23,142 nucleotides of DNA from Intrasporangium_A sp039812505 (lineage in GTDB: Bacteria > Actinomycetota > Actinomycetes > Actinomycetales > Dermatophilaceae): the NCBI RefSeq assembly GCF_039812505.1, contig NZ_JBDIAQ010000053.1:1-23142 (forward strand). Reading direction: 5' to 3'. The notes under the pieces were generated by a model, which was not told where the DNA came from, did not search any database, and saw only the letters and a program-made list of their open reading frames with translations. Shown piece by piece: positions 6,878 to 14,369 of the stretch; position 1 is the stretch's first letter, and each line of letters begins with the position of its first letter. The translations under genes and the position numbers were made by a program.

Positions 6878-8974
6878 ATGTGGAACTCGAGGGGAAGTCA
6901 TCGACGGACCACACGGTTTCGGTGGGCCCCGCCCGCCGTCCTCGTGGCGGTCTGGCTCCTGGTCGGTGGCGTCACCGGGCCGCTGGCAGGCAAGCTGAGC
7001 ACCGTCCAGACCAACGACGCCGCGGCGTTCCTGCCCGCCAGCGCCGAGGCCACCCAGGTCGCGAGGCTGCAGAAGAAGTTCAACGACCAGCAGACCGTGC
7101 CGGCGGTCGTGGTGTATGCCGACCCGTCCGGCCTGGACGCGGCAGTCACCCAGCGAGTCCGCGCCGACGCCGACGCCATCGCCGGTTTCGACGGGGTGGC
7201 CGCTCCGGTAGCCGGCCCGGTCCCCTCCCGGGACGGGAAGGCGCTCGAGCTCATCGTGCCGATCAGGGCCGACTCCGACGTGGCCGGGGTGGTGGACCGG
7301 GTGCGCGCCCGCGTGAGCGCGGGCCTGCCCGAGGGCGCGCGCGGCTACGTGACGGGTCCGGCCGGGTTCACCGCCGACCTGACCGCGGCCTTCGCCGGCA
7401 TCGACGGGATCCTGTTGCTGGTCGCAGTGCTGGTGGTGCTGGTCATCCTGGTCCTGGTCTACCGCAGCCCGGTCCTGCCGTTCGCGGTGCTGATCAGCTC
7501 GCTGTTCGCGCTCGCGGTGGCCAGCGGCCTGGTCTACCTGCTGGCCGACCGCGACCTGATCACCCTCAACGGCCAGAGCCAGGGCATCCTGTTCATCCTG
7601 GTCGTGGGCGCGGCCACCGACTATGCCCTGCTGCTGACCTCCCGGTATCGAGAGGAGCTGCGCGAGCACGAGTCGCGGTTCGACGCGATGGCGGTCGCGT
7701 GGCGGCAGTCGGTGCCCACGGTGCTGGCGTCCGGACTGACCGTGATGGCAGGGCTGTTGTGCCTGTTGCTGTCCGATCTGAACTCGACCAGCAGCCTCGG
7801 TCCGGTGGGTGCCCTGGGCATCCTCGGCGCGCTGCTGTCGACGCTGACCTTCCTGCCCGCGGTGCTGGTGCTGCTGGGGCGCGCCGCGTTCTGGCCGAGG
7901 CGACCGCGGTTCGGCTCGCCCCACCCGGAACGTACCGGGGTCTGGGGCGCGGTCGCCCGGTTCGTGGGCCGGCGCCCTCGCGCGCTGTGGGTGGGGACGG
8001 GCGCCGGTCTGGTGGTGCTGGCCGCGTTCGTCCCGACCCTTCAGGCCGGCGGCACGTCCCAGGACGCACTCTTCCTGCACCAGGTCCCGTCGGTGACCGG
8101 ACAGCAGGTCGCGGCACGGCACTTCCCGGCAGGCACCGGCAGTCCGGCGGTCATCATCGGCCCCGCCGACCGGGTCACGGAGACGGTCGCCGCCGCCAAG
8201 CAGGTCCCTGGCGTCAGCCAGGCGCGCCCCGTCGGGCCGACCGGCGGTCCGGTGAAGCCGGGCCAGGAGCCGGCGAGCGTGGACGGGCTCGCCCAGGTGC
8301 AGGCCACGCTGGAGGCGCCGCCGGACAGCGAGCGCGCGATCGACACCGTGCGGGCGCTGCGCGACACGGTCCATGACGCGGTCCCCGGGGCCAGGGTGGG
8401 CGGCAGCACGGCCACGACCCTGGACACGCGCACCACCGCCGAGCACGACCGCAACCTGGTCATCCCGATCGTGCTCGTGGTCATCTTCGTGCTGCTGGCG
8501 CTGCTGCTGCGCGCACTGCTCGCGCCCCTGCTGCTCCTGGTCACGGTGGTCCTCAGCTTTGCCGCCACCCTCGGGGTGTCTGCGCTGGTCTTCAACCACC
8601 TGTTCGGGTTCGCCGGCGCGGATCCCTCGGTCCCGCTGTTCGGCTTCGTCTTCCTCGTCGCGCTCGGGGTCGACTACAACATCTTCCTGATGTCTCGGGT
8701 GCGGGAGGAGAGCGGGCGACACGGCACCCGGGACGGTGTGCTGCGCGGCCTGGCGGTCACCGGGGGAGTGATCACCTCGGCCGGCGTCGTGCTGGCCGCC
8801 ACCTTCGCCGCGCTGTCCGTCATCCCGCTGCTGTTCCTGGCCCAGATCGCCTTCATCGTCGCCTTCGGCGTCCTGCTGGACACCGTCGTCGTCCGGTCGT
8901 TGCTGGTGCCCGCGCTGGTGCACGATCTCGGATCCCGGGTCTGGTGGCCCAGTCGGCTCGCGAGCAAGGAGTGA
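6878..8974 (+). CDS. MMPL/RND-family membrane transporter
   Basis: A 698-residue RND-superfamily transporter of the MMPL type, which exports lipids or hydrophobic compounds using the proton gradient. One N-terminal helix (PAVLVAVWLLVGGVTGPLAG) is followed by an extracytoplasmic domain starting LSTVQTNDAAAFLPASAEA. Then comes a helix bundle with GILFILVVGAATDYALLLTSRYREEL, where the Asp belongs to the proton-relay region. A second extracytoplasmic domain and a second bundle with FGFVFLVALGVDYNIFLMSRVREE complete the internal duplication. The ATG lies two bases after an operator palindrome with no SD, suggesting leaderless translation. It is the first gene of a probable six-gene operon with lipid-type enzymes, so a lipid cargo is plausible; drug efflux is the alternative, given the MarR control. 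Confidence 0.93.
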   Translation: MWNSRGSHRRTTRFRWAPPAVLVAVWLLVGGVTGPLAGKLSTVQTNDAAAFLPASAEATQVARLQKKFNDQQTVPAVVVYADPSGLDAAVTQRVRADADAIAGFDGVAAPVAGPVPSRDGKALELIVPIRADSDVAGVVDRVRARVSAGLPEGARGYVTGPAGFTADLTAAFAGIDGILLLVAVLVVLVILVLVYRSPVLPFAVLISSLFALAVASGLVYLLADRDLITLNGQSQGILFILVVGAATDYALLLTSRYREELREHESRFDAMAVAWRQSVPTVLASGLTVMAGLLCLLLSDLNSTSSLGPVGALGILGALLSTLTFLPAVLVLLGRAAFWPRRPRFGSPHPERTGVWGAVARFVGRRPRALWVGTGAGLVVLAAFVPTLQAGGTSQDALFLHQVPSVTGQQVAARHFPAGTGSPAVIIGPADRVTETVAAAKQVPGVSQARPVGPTGGPVKPGQEPASVDGLAQVQATLEAPPDSERAIDTVRALRDTVHDAVPGARVGGSTATTLDTRTTAEHDRNLVIPIVLVVIFVLLALLLRALLAPLLLLVTVVLSFAATLGVSALVFNHLFGFAGADPSVPLFGFVFLVALGVDYNIFLMSRVREESGRHGTRDGVLRGLAVTGGVITSAGVVLAATFAALSVIPLLFLAQIAFIVAFGVLLDTVVVRSLLVPALVHDLGSRVWWPSRLASKE

Positions 8975-9014
8975 GTGTGATGCAGTGGGAAAGCGAGCAA
9001 AGGGGTGGTGACTG

Positions 9015-9443
9015 ATGCGGGTGTGTCGCACCGTGGTGGTGGACCGGCCCCTCGAGCGGGTGTTCGCCTACCTCACCGACTTCACCCATGTCGCGCAGTG
9101 GGACCCGGGCACCGAGCAGGCGCGGCGCAGCCGCGGCGACGGTGGCATCGGCACGACCTACGCGGTGGTCTCCATCTTCGCCGGCCGCCGGATCCCCTTG
9201 GTCTACACCGTGACCGCGCTGATCCCTGGCCGCCAGTTCACCGCCGAGGCGCGGACCAGGACCACGTCCGCGCGGGACACCATGACGTTTCGGGCCGTCG
9301 GGTCGGGCACGAGCGTCACGTATGACGCGCTGTTCACCTTCTCGGGCCCACTGAAGTATGCCGCGTGGCTGCTGCGACCCGCGTTCAGCCGCCTCGGCGA
9401 CCAGGCCGAGGCCGGCCTGCGGTCGGTCCTGGAGGCGCTGTGA
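9015..9443 (+). CDS. SRPBCC-superfamily (polyketide cyclase/START-like) protein
   Basis: A 142-residue single-domain SRPBCC protein, a helix-grip fold that holds hydrophobic ligands. The N-terminus (RTVVVDRPLERVFAYLTDFTHVAQWDPG) is the usual opening strand and helix, and the long C-terminal helix is visible (RPAFSRLGDQAEAGLRSVLEAL). The ATG has AGGGGTGG upstream and lies 40 bases after mmpL. Its stop overlaps the next start (TGATG), so it is translationally coupled to the SDR. The ligand is unknown; lipid binding would fit the neighbouring MMPL and redox enzymes. No catalytic residues can be assigned. Confidence 0.85.
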   Translation: MRVCRTVVVDRPLERVFAYLTDFTHVAQWDPGTEQARRSRGDGGIGTTYAVVSIFAGRRIPLVYTVTALIPGRQFTAEARTRTTSARDTMTFRAVGSGTSVTYDALFTFSGPLKYAAWLLRPAFSRLGDQAEAGLRSVLEAL

Positions 9444-10456
9444 TGCCCGCAGGAGTAGGCCGGGTCGGGGCGCGATGGGTCGACACCGTCATGGACCGCA
9501 GCCTGGTCGCCGGCTACTCACGGCTGGGCATTTCGGTCCGACGGCGGTTGCCTGGCTGGCCGGCCGACCCGGTACTGGGAGCGCTGGGCGGCAGGCAGGT
9601 GGTCGTCACCGGCGCGACGTCTGGGCTGGGGGAGCAGACCTGCGTCGGCCTGGCGGCCCTGGGTGCGGCCGTCCATCTGGTGGTCCGCGACCCGGACAAG
9701 GGCGCCAGGGTGCGAGATTCGCTGCGCAGGCGCTGTCCTGGCGCCGAGCTGCGGGTGTGGCGGTGCGACGTGTCCGACCTGATCGACGTACGGCGGTTCA
9801 CGGCGGAGTTCGCGGCCGAGGTGGGCCGGCTCGACGTCCTGGTGCACAACGCCGGGGTGATGCCGGCCCAGCGTACCCAGTCGAAGCAGGGCCACGAGCT
9901 GTCGCTCGCCACGCATGTGTTGGGCCCGGTGCTGATGACCGAGCTGTTGCGATCGACGCTCGCTGCCGCTGAGAGCAGCCGAGTGGTGTTCGTGACCTCC
10001 GGCGGCATGTACGCCCAGCGCCTGCCGGTGGGCGATCCAGAGTACCTGAAGGGTTCCTACCGCAGTGCCAGCGCTTATGCGCGGTCCAAGCGGGTGCAGG
10101 TGTCCCTGCTGCCGATCCTCGCGCAGAGGTGGGCGCCCGCCCGGGTCACGGTGTGCGCCATGCATCCCGGCTGGGCGGACACGCCCGGCGTAGCGTCCTC
10201 GCTGCCCGGGTTCGGACGACTCGCCGGGCCGATCCTGCGGGACGTCGCCGATGGTGCGGATACCACGGTGTGGCTGGCCGCCACCGAACCGACGCCACCG
10301 ACCGGCCGGCTGTGGCACGATCGCCGCCCGCGGCCCGAGCACCTGGCGCCCTGGACGCGGGAGACCCCGGCGGCCCGTGCGTCCATGTGGTCCTGGTGCG
10401 CCCTGTCGCTCGGCCTGCCTGACACGGCGACGGAATGGTGTGGTGCAGATGGTTGA
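9443..10456 (+). CDS. Short-chain dehydrogenase/reductase, DHRS12-like
   Basis: A 337-residue classical SDR with an N-terminal extension of about 50 residues. The NAD(P) motif TGATSGLGE is at 56-64, HNAGVM at 135-140, the catalytic Ser in TSGGM (Ser186) and the YARSK catalytic Tyr/Lys at Tyr212 and Lys216. The segment MHPGWADTPGV is typical of DHRS12-type SDRs. The ATG overlaps the preceding TGA; a longer upstream reading is a frame shadow over the SRPBCC gene. Its 3' end overlaps the next gene by 8 bases. It should oxidise or reduce an alcohol/carbonyl, probably on a lipid given the context, but the substrate is unknown. Confidence 0.9.
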   Translation: MPAGVGRVGARWVDTVMDRSLVAGYSRLGISVRRRLPGWPADPVLGALGGRQVVVTGATSGLGEQTCVGLAALGAAVHLVVRDPDKGARVRDSLRRRCPGAELRVWRCDVSDLIDVRRFTAEFAAEVGRLDVLVHNAGVMPAQRTQSKQGHELSLATHVLGPVLMTELLRSTLAAAESSRVVFVTSGGMYAQRLPVGDPEYLKGSYRSASAYARSKRVQVSLLPILAQRWAPARVTVCAMHPGWADTPGVASSLPGFGRLAGPILRDVADGADTTVWLAATEPTPPTGRLWHDRRPRPEHLAPWTRETPAARASMWSWCALSLGLPDTATEWCGADG

Positions 10457-11705
10457 GCAGGTAGATGTGGCAGTCGTCGGCGCGGGCCTGGCCGGGCTGA
10501 GCTGCGGCCGAACCCTGGCGCGCAGTGGTCTGCGCGTCCGGCTGCTCGAGGCCTCCGACGCAGTCGGCGGCAGGATCCGCACCGACCGCGTCGACGGGTT
10601 CCAGCTGGACCGCGGCTTCCAGGTCTTCAGCACGGCATACCCCGAGTTGCCGCGCCAGCTCGACGTGCCAGCGCTGCAGCCCCGCCGGTTCGAGCGGGCG
10701 GCACTGGTTCACCTGGACGGCACGCTCTGGCGACTGGACGACCCCCGCCGCCGCCCCACGGCCGTGGTGGACGCGCTGCAGGCGCCGGTCGGTGGGCTGC
10801 GCGACCTGGCGCCGCTCGCGGCCTACGCCACCAGCTGCGGCTACGCGCCGGCGTCGTGGCTCAAGGGCCGCACCGACCAGGCCACGCGGTCCCACTGGCA
10901 CCGGTGGGGTCTGTCCGACGAGGTGATCGATCGCGTCCTTGCCCCCTTCTTCGCCGGGCTGCTGCTGGAGCGCGAGATGAGCACCTCCAGCCGGTTCACC
11001 GACCTCATGCTGCGGACCTTCGTGACCGGCTGGTCGGCAGTGCCCGCGGGTGGGATGCAACGACTCCCAGAGCAACTCGCCGACGGCCTCGAGGTGACGT
11101 TGGAGACCCGGGTGCGGCAGGTGACCGGCACCCGGGTGGTCACCGGCGACGGGCGCCTGACCGCGCGAGCCGTGGTGGTGGCCACCGACGCGAGCACCGC
11201 CGCCGGGCTGCTGCCCGGCCTGCGCGAGCCATCCTGGAAGGGCGTGACGACCTGGTACCACGTCGCGCCCGAACCGCCGTTGTCCACGGCCACGCTCGTG
11301 GTCGACCCCGAACGGTCACCGGTCGACAACACCGTGGTGCCGACTTGCGCGGCACCGTCGTACTCGCCGGACCACCGTGCCCTCGTGGCGAGCTCGTGGG
11401 TGCACGGCTCGGGGGAGCCGCCGCCGGAGCCGGACGTGCGACGGCGGCTCGCGCAGCTCTACGGCACCAGCACCTCCGACTGGGAGCACCTGGCCACCTA
11501 CGACCTGCCGCGCGCCCTGCCGGCCATGCCGGCTCCCCACCCCTTCCGGCGCACCATCAGGTGGGGCGGCTGCTACGTCTGCGGCGACCACCGTGACACC
11601 AGCTCGATCCAGGGCGCCCTGGTCTCCGGCCGGCGCACCGCGCAGGCGATCCTCACCGACCTCGGCGAGACGGCAGGTGGTCCCGAGGAGATCGGGACCA
11701 GATGA
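10449..11705 (+). CDS. FAD-dependent oxidoreductase (amine oxidase / phytoene desaturase-like)
   Basis: A 418-residue flavoprotein of the NAD(P)-binding Rossmann/amine-oxidase class. The N-terminal dinucleotide motif VVGAGLAGLSCGRTLARSG leads to LLEASDAVGGRIRTDRVDGFQLDRGFQVF. A C-terminal FAD-contact region reads GGCYVCGDHRDTSSIQGALVSGRRTA. Phytoene desaturases, protoporphyrinogen oxidases and fatty-acyl desaturating flavoproteins share this architecture; no carotenoid genes are nearby, so carotenogenesis is not supported. ATG 10449 starts inside the end of the SDR and its own stop overlaps the TspO start (ATGA). It is a second amine-oxidase-like flavoprotein in the window, distant in sequence from the one at 16357. 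Confidence 0.88.
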   Translation: MVEQVDVAVVGAGLAGLSCGRTLARSGLRVRLLEASDAVGGRIRTDRVDGFQLDRGFQVFSTAYPELPRQLDVPALQPRRFERAALVHLDGTLWRLDDPRRRPTAVVDALQAPVGGLRDLAPLAAYATSCGYAPASWLKGRTDQATRSHWHRWGLSDEVIDRVLAPFFAGLLLEREMSTSSRFTDLMLRTFVTGWSAVPAGGMQRLPEQLADGLEVTLETRVRQVTGTRVVTGDGRLTARAVVVATDASTAAGLLPGLREPSWKGVTTWYHVAPEPPLSTATLVVDPERSPVDNTVVPTCAAPSYSPDHRALVASSWVHGSGEPPPEPDVRRRLAQLYGTSTSDWEHLATYDLPRALPAMPAPHPFRRTIRWGGCYVCGDHRDTSSIQGALVSGRRTAQAILTDLGETAGGPEEIGTR

Positions 11706-12196
11706 GACCCGACCGACGAACTCACCTCGTGACGGCGGGATCTGCCCTGAGCGCCGCCCTGCTCGGGTCGCTGGGCACCCGGGTGAGCACGCGGTGGTAC
11801 CGCGAGCTGGACACACCAGCGTGGCAGCCGCCGGGCTGGGTCTTCGCGCCGGCCTGGACCACGCTCTACACCCTCGGCGCCATCTCCGCCGACCGAGCGC
11901 TGACCCGTTCGGCCGGCGCGGATCGACGACGGCTGAAAGGGTGTTGGGTTGTCAACCTCGCCCTGAACACCGGCTGGAGCTGGCTGTTCTTCACCGCTCG
12001 CCGCCCTGACGTGGCGCTCATCGACACCACGCTGCTCGAGGCCTCGACGCTCGACCTGATCAGACTCACCCGACAGGTCGACCGGCCGGCCGCACTGCTG
12101 CTGCTCCCGTACGCCGGCTGGGTCGCCTTCGCGACCGCACTCAACCTCGAGATCGTGCGCCGGTCCCGAGGTGGCCCGGTGCCGCGATCGACATGA
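11702..12196 (+). CDS. tspO: TspO/MBR family protein (tryptophan-rich sensory protein)
   Basis: A 164-residue, five-helix membrane protein of the TspO/peripheral benzodiazepine receptor family, which binds porphyrins and other hydrophobic ligands. In some bacteria it tunes oxidative and light responses. Hallmarks: WYRELDTPAWQPPGWVFAPAWTTLYTLG, NLALNTGWSWLFF and PYAGWVAFATALN, in the expected order. The length is normal. The ATG overlaps the previous stop (ATGA) and the next gene begins 27 bases later. The light-linked neighbourhood (photolyase, CarH, DICT regulator) matches the known porphyrin/photo-oxidation association; the actual ligand here is inferred. Confidence 0.93.
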   Translation: MRPDRRTHLVTAGSALSAALLGSLGTRVSTRWYRELDTPAWQPPGWVFAPAWTTLYTLGAISADRALTRSAGADRRRLKGCWVVNLALNTGWSWLFFTARRPDVALIDTTLLEASTLDLIRLTRQVDRPAALLLLPYAGWVAFATALNLEIVRRSRGGPVPRST

Positions 12197-12223
12197 CACA
12201 CGACCACGACGACGAGAGGTACC

Positions 12224-13792
12224 ATGACCGACTTCGAGCACAGCAGTGAGGTTCCCGCTCCGGTCGAGGAGGTCTTCGCCTGGCACGAGCGGCCCGGTGC
12301 CATCCACCGGCTCACGCCGCCGTGGCAGCCGGTCCGCGTCCTGCAGGAGGCATCGTCGGTGCGCGACGGGACCGCGGTGCTGCGACTGCCCAGCGGGCTG
12401 CGCTGGACGGCCGCCCACCGGCCCGACGGCTACGACCCGCCGCGCCAGTTCGTCGACCAGCTGACCGGTGCCCCGCTGGGCTCGGTGCTGTCCTGGCGGC
12501 ACACGCACCGGTTCGAGCCGGTGTCCGACGGCGTCACCCGCGTCATCGACCGGGTCCGCACTTCGGTCCCCGAGGTCGCTCTGCGATCGATGTTCGTCTA
12601 CCGGCACCGGCAGCTGGCCGCCGATCTGGCCGCTCTCGCACGGGCCAGGACCTGGGGCAGGCAGACCCTGACGGTGGCGGTCACCGGGGCCAGCGGGCTG
12701 GTCGGCACCGCGGTGTGTGCGCTGCTCGGCACGACCGGTCACCAGGTGATCAGGCTGGTGCGGCGCCCGGCCAGCAACTCCGGTGAGCGGCAGTGGAACC
12801 CGCAGGATCCCGACGCCGACCTGCTGCGCGGCGTCGACGCCGTGGTGCACCTGGCCGGTGTCCCGATCGCCGGACGTTTCACCGACGGCCACAAGGCGGC
12901 CGTTCGCGGCAGCCGGGTGGGCCCGACCCGGGCGCTGGCCGAGCTGGCGGCCCGCACCCCCGACGGACCACGCGTCCTCGTGTCCGCCTCCGCGGTCGGC
13001 TACTACGGCGCCGACCGGGGAGACGTCGTCCTCGAGGAGGGGGCCGAGCCGGGCTCGGACTTCCTCGCCGAGGTAGTGCGGGAGTGGGAGGCGGCGGCTG
13101 CGCCGGCGGCCGCGGACGGCATACGGACGGTGCAGGTGCGGACCGGCATCGTGCAGTCACCCGCGGGCGGCACCCTGCGGCTGCTCCACCCCCTGTTCGC
13201 GGCGGGCCTGGGCGGGCGGCTCGGTGGGGGTGACCAGTGGCTCTCGTGGATCGGCATCGACGACCTGGCCGACGTCTACCTGCGGGCGGTACTCGACGAC
13301 GACCTGTCCGGACCGGTGAACGCCGTCGCACCGGACCCGGTCCGCAACCGCGACTACACCCAGGTGCTGGGCGCGGTGCTGCGTCGGCCGACGATGCTGC
13401 CCATTCCGCGGCTGGGGCCGCAGCTGCTACTGGGATCGGAGGGGGCCGACGAGCTGGCGCTGGCCAGCCAGCGGGTCATGCCGGTCCGGCTGCAGGAGGC
13501 CGCACACGTCTTCCGCCACCCGGAGCTGGAGCCGGCCCTGCGACACGTGCTGGGGAAGGAAACCGGCCCCTGGGCAGCCGGATACGGTCAGCGGCTGCTC
13601 AGGACGCCCGTTGACGCCGACGGGTCGGGCGTCGGAACAGGGGCGGCAGGTGGCGGAGCATCAACACCGACCAGGTCAGGTGGGTCAGGATCGGCGCCTG
13701 CACGCCGCCCGAGGCCCGGCGCTGGAGCCCGAACAGCACCCCCATGGCGGCACCGGCGAGGGTCAGCGCGGGGTTGCGCGTGGTGGCCGTGA
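12224..13792 (+). CDS. SRPBCC - TIGR01777 NAD-dependent epimerase/dehydratase fusion
   Basis: A 522-residue two-domain protein. Residues 1 to about 145 are an SRPBCC lipid-binding-like domain (DFEHSSEVPAPVEEVFAWHERPGAIHRLTPPW). From about residue 148 there is an extended SDR of the TIGR01777 type (VAVTGASGLVGTAVCALL; DAVVHLAGVPIAGR; SASAVGYYG; EWEAAA; RTGIVQS; FRHPELEPALRHVLG). GAGAGG sits just before the ATG. The conserved part ends near 13560; about 78 extra Gly/Ser/Arg/Pro-rich residues follow and overlap the end of the convergent CPBP gene by 194 bases, so the native stop may have been lost. It is the last gene of the mmpL operon. The catalytic role of the family is unproven. Confidence 0.88.
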   Translation: MTDFEHSSEVPAPVEEVFAWHERPGAIHRLTPPWQPVRVLQEASSVRDGTAVLRLPSGLRWTAAHRPDGYDPPRQFVDQLTGAPLGSVLSWRHTHRFEPVSDGVTRVIDRVRTSVPEVALRSMFVYRHRQLAADLAALARARTWGRQTLTVAVTGASGLVGTAVCALLGTTGHQVIRLVRRPASNSGERQWNPQDPDADLLRGVDAVVHLAGVPIAGRFTDGHKAAVRGSRVGPTRALAELAARTPDGPRVLVSASAVGYYGADRGDVVLEEGAEPGSDFLAEVVREWEAAAAPAAADGIRTVQVRTGIVQSPAGGTLRLLHPLFAAGLGGRLGGGDQWLSWIGIDDLADVYLRAVLDDDLSGPVNAVAPDPVRNRDYTQVLGAVLRRPTMLPIPRLGPQLLLGSEGADELALASQRVMPVRLQEAAHVFRHPELEPALRHVLGKETGPWAAGYGQRLLRTPVDADGSGVGTGAAGGGASTPTRSGGSGSAPARRPRPGAGARTAPPWRHRRGSARGCAWWP

Positions 13793-14369
13793 CCGCCACG
13801 TAGGCAACGCTGGAGACGGCCACGGGGTGATCCTCCCGCACGGCCTGGTAGAGGGCACCGCGGAAGAACAGCTCCTCGGCCAGGCCGTTGGCGCACGTGG
13901 TCAACAGGACGCCTGGAGTCGATCCCTCATCGGCGTAGGACAGGACCCGGGTGATCGCCCGGTCGAGGATCGGGATGTGCCTCGCCAGCAGGGCCGCGAG
14001 GTAGAACAGGCCGAAGGCGCCGGCTCCCGTGGCGACCGGCGTGACCACCGGCCGACGCAGCCGGCTGTCGCGTCCCTCGATCCACCCCAGATGCAACGGG
14101 CCCGAGGCCAACGCGCCGACCGTCCAGGTGGCTGCCGTGGTGAGGGTGAGCACCAGGAAACGCCGTGACCCCGGCCGGCTGGACAACGAGGTGGCCAGCA
14201 ACGCCGCCCCACCAAGACCGGTCACGCCCACGGTCTGCCGACGGAACGCGCGCACCCGATCTGTTTCGGGCGCGGGGCGCGGGGCCTGATCGAGCAGGGG
14301 ACGCGGCAACCGGTCACGCAGACCGGCCACCCGCCGGTCACGACGGCCCCGTCGAGCCGGCCTCGTCAC
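13599..14369 (-). CDS. CPBP family intramembrane metalloprotease-like protein
   Basis: A 256-residue multi-helix membrane protein of the CPBP (CAAX protease / bacteriocin-processing) family. Motif 1, EELFFRG, is clear (Glu165, Glu166, Arg170), and a C-terminal motif-3 His lies in APILTHLTWS (His230). The motif-2 region (SSVAYVAVTATTRNP) lacks the usual FxxxH histidine, so activity is uncertain. GTG 14369 is chosen because it overlaps the stop of the upstream SDR (GTGA); an ATG at 14552 would run antisense-free but through that gene. It is the third gene of the carH operon. Members process or regulate membrane proteins such as anti-sigma factors; no substrate is evident here. Confidence 0.87.
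   Translation of the reverse strand: MTRPARRGRRDRRVAGLRDRLPRPLLDQAPRPAPETDRVRAFRRQTVGVTGLGGAALLATSLSSRPGSRRFLVLTLTTAATWTVGALASGPLHLGWIEGRDSRLRRPVVTPVATGAGAFGLFYLAALLARHIPILDRAITRVLSYADEGSTPGVLLTTCANGLAEELFFRGALYQAVREDHPVAVSSVAYVAVTATTRNPALTLAGAAMGVLFGLQRRASGGVQAPILTHLTWSVLMLRHLPPLFRRPTRRRQRAS

Noticed and set aside
5578..8376. 932-residue plus-strand open frame across the MerR, MarR and MMPL region
   Set aside because: It runs antisense to two clear regulators and out of frame through MMPL; composition is Arg/Gly/Pro-rich without motifs.
6872..9031. 719-residue minus-strand open frame opposite mmpL
   Set aside because: Low-complexity Gln/Arg/Asp/His-rich translation with no recognisable domain; a mirror frame of the G+C-rich MMPL gene.
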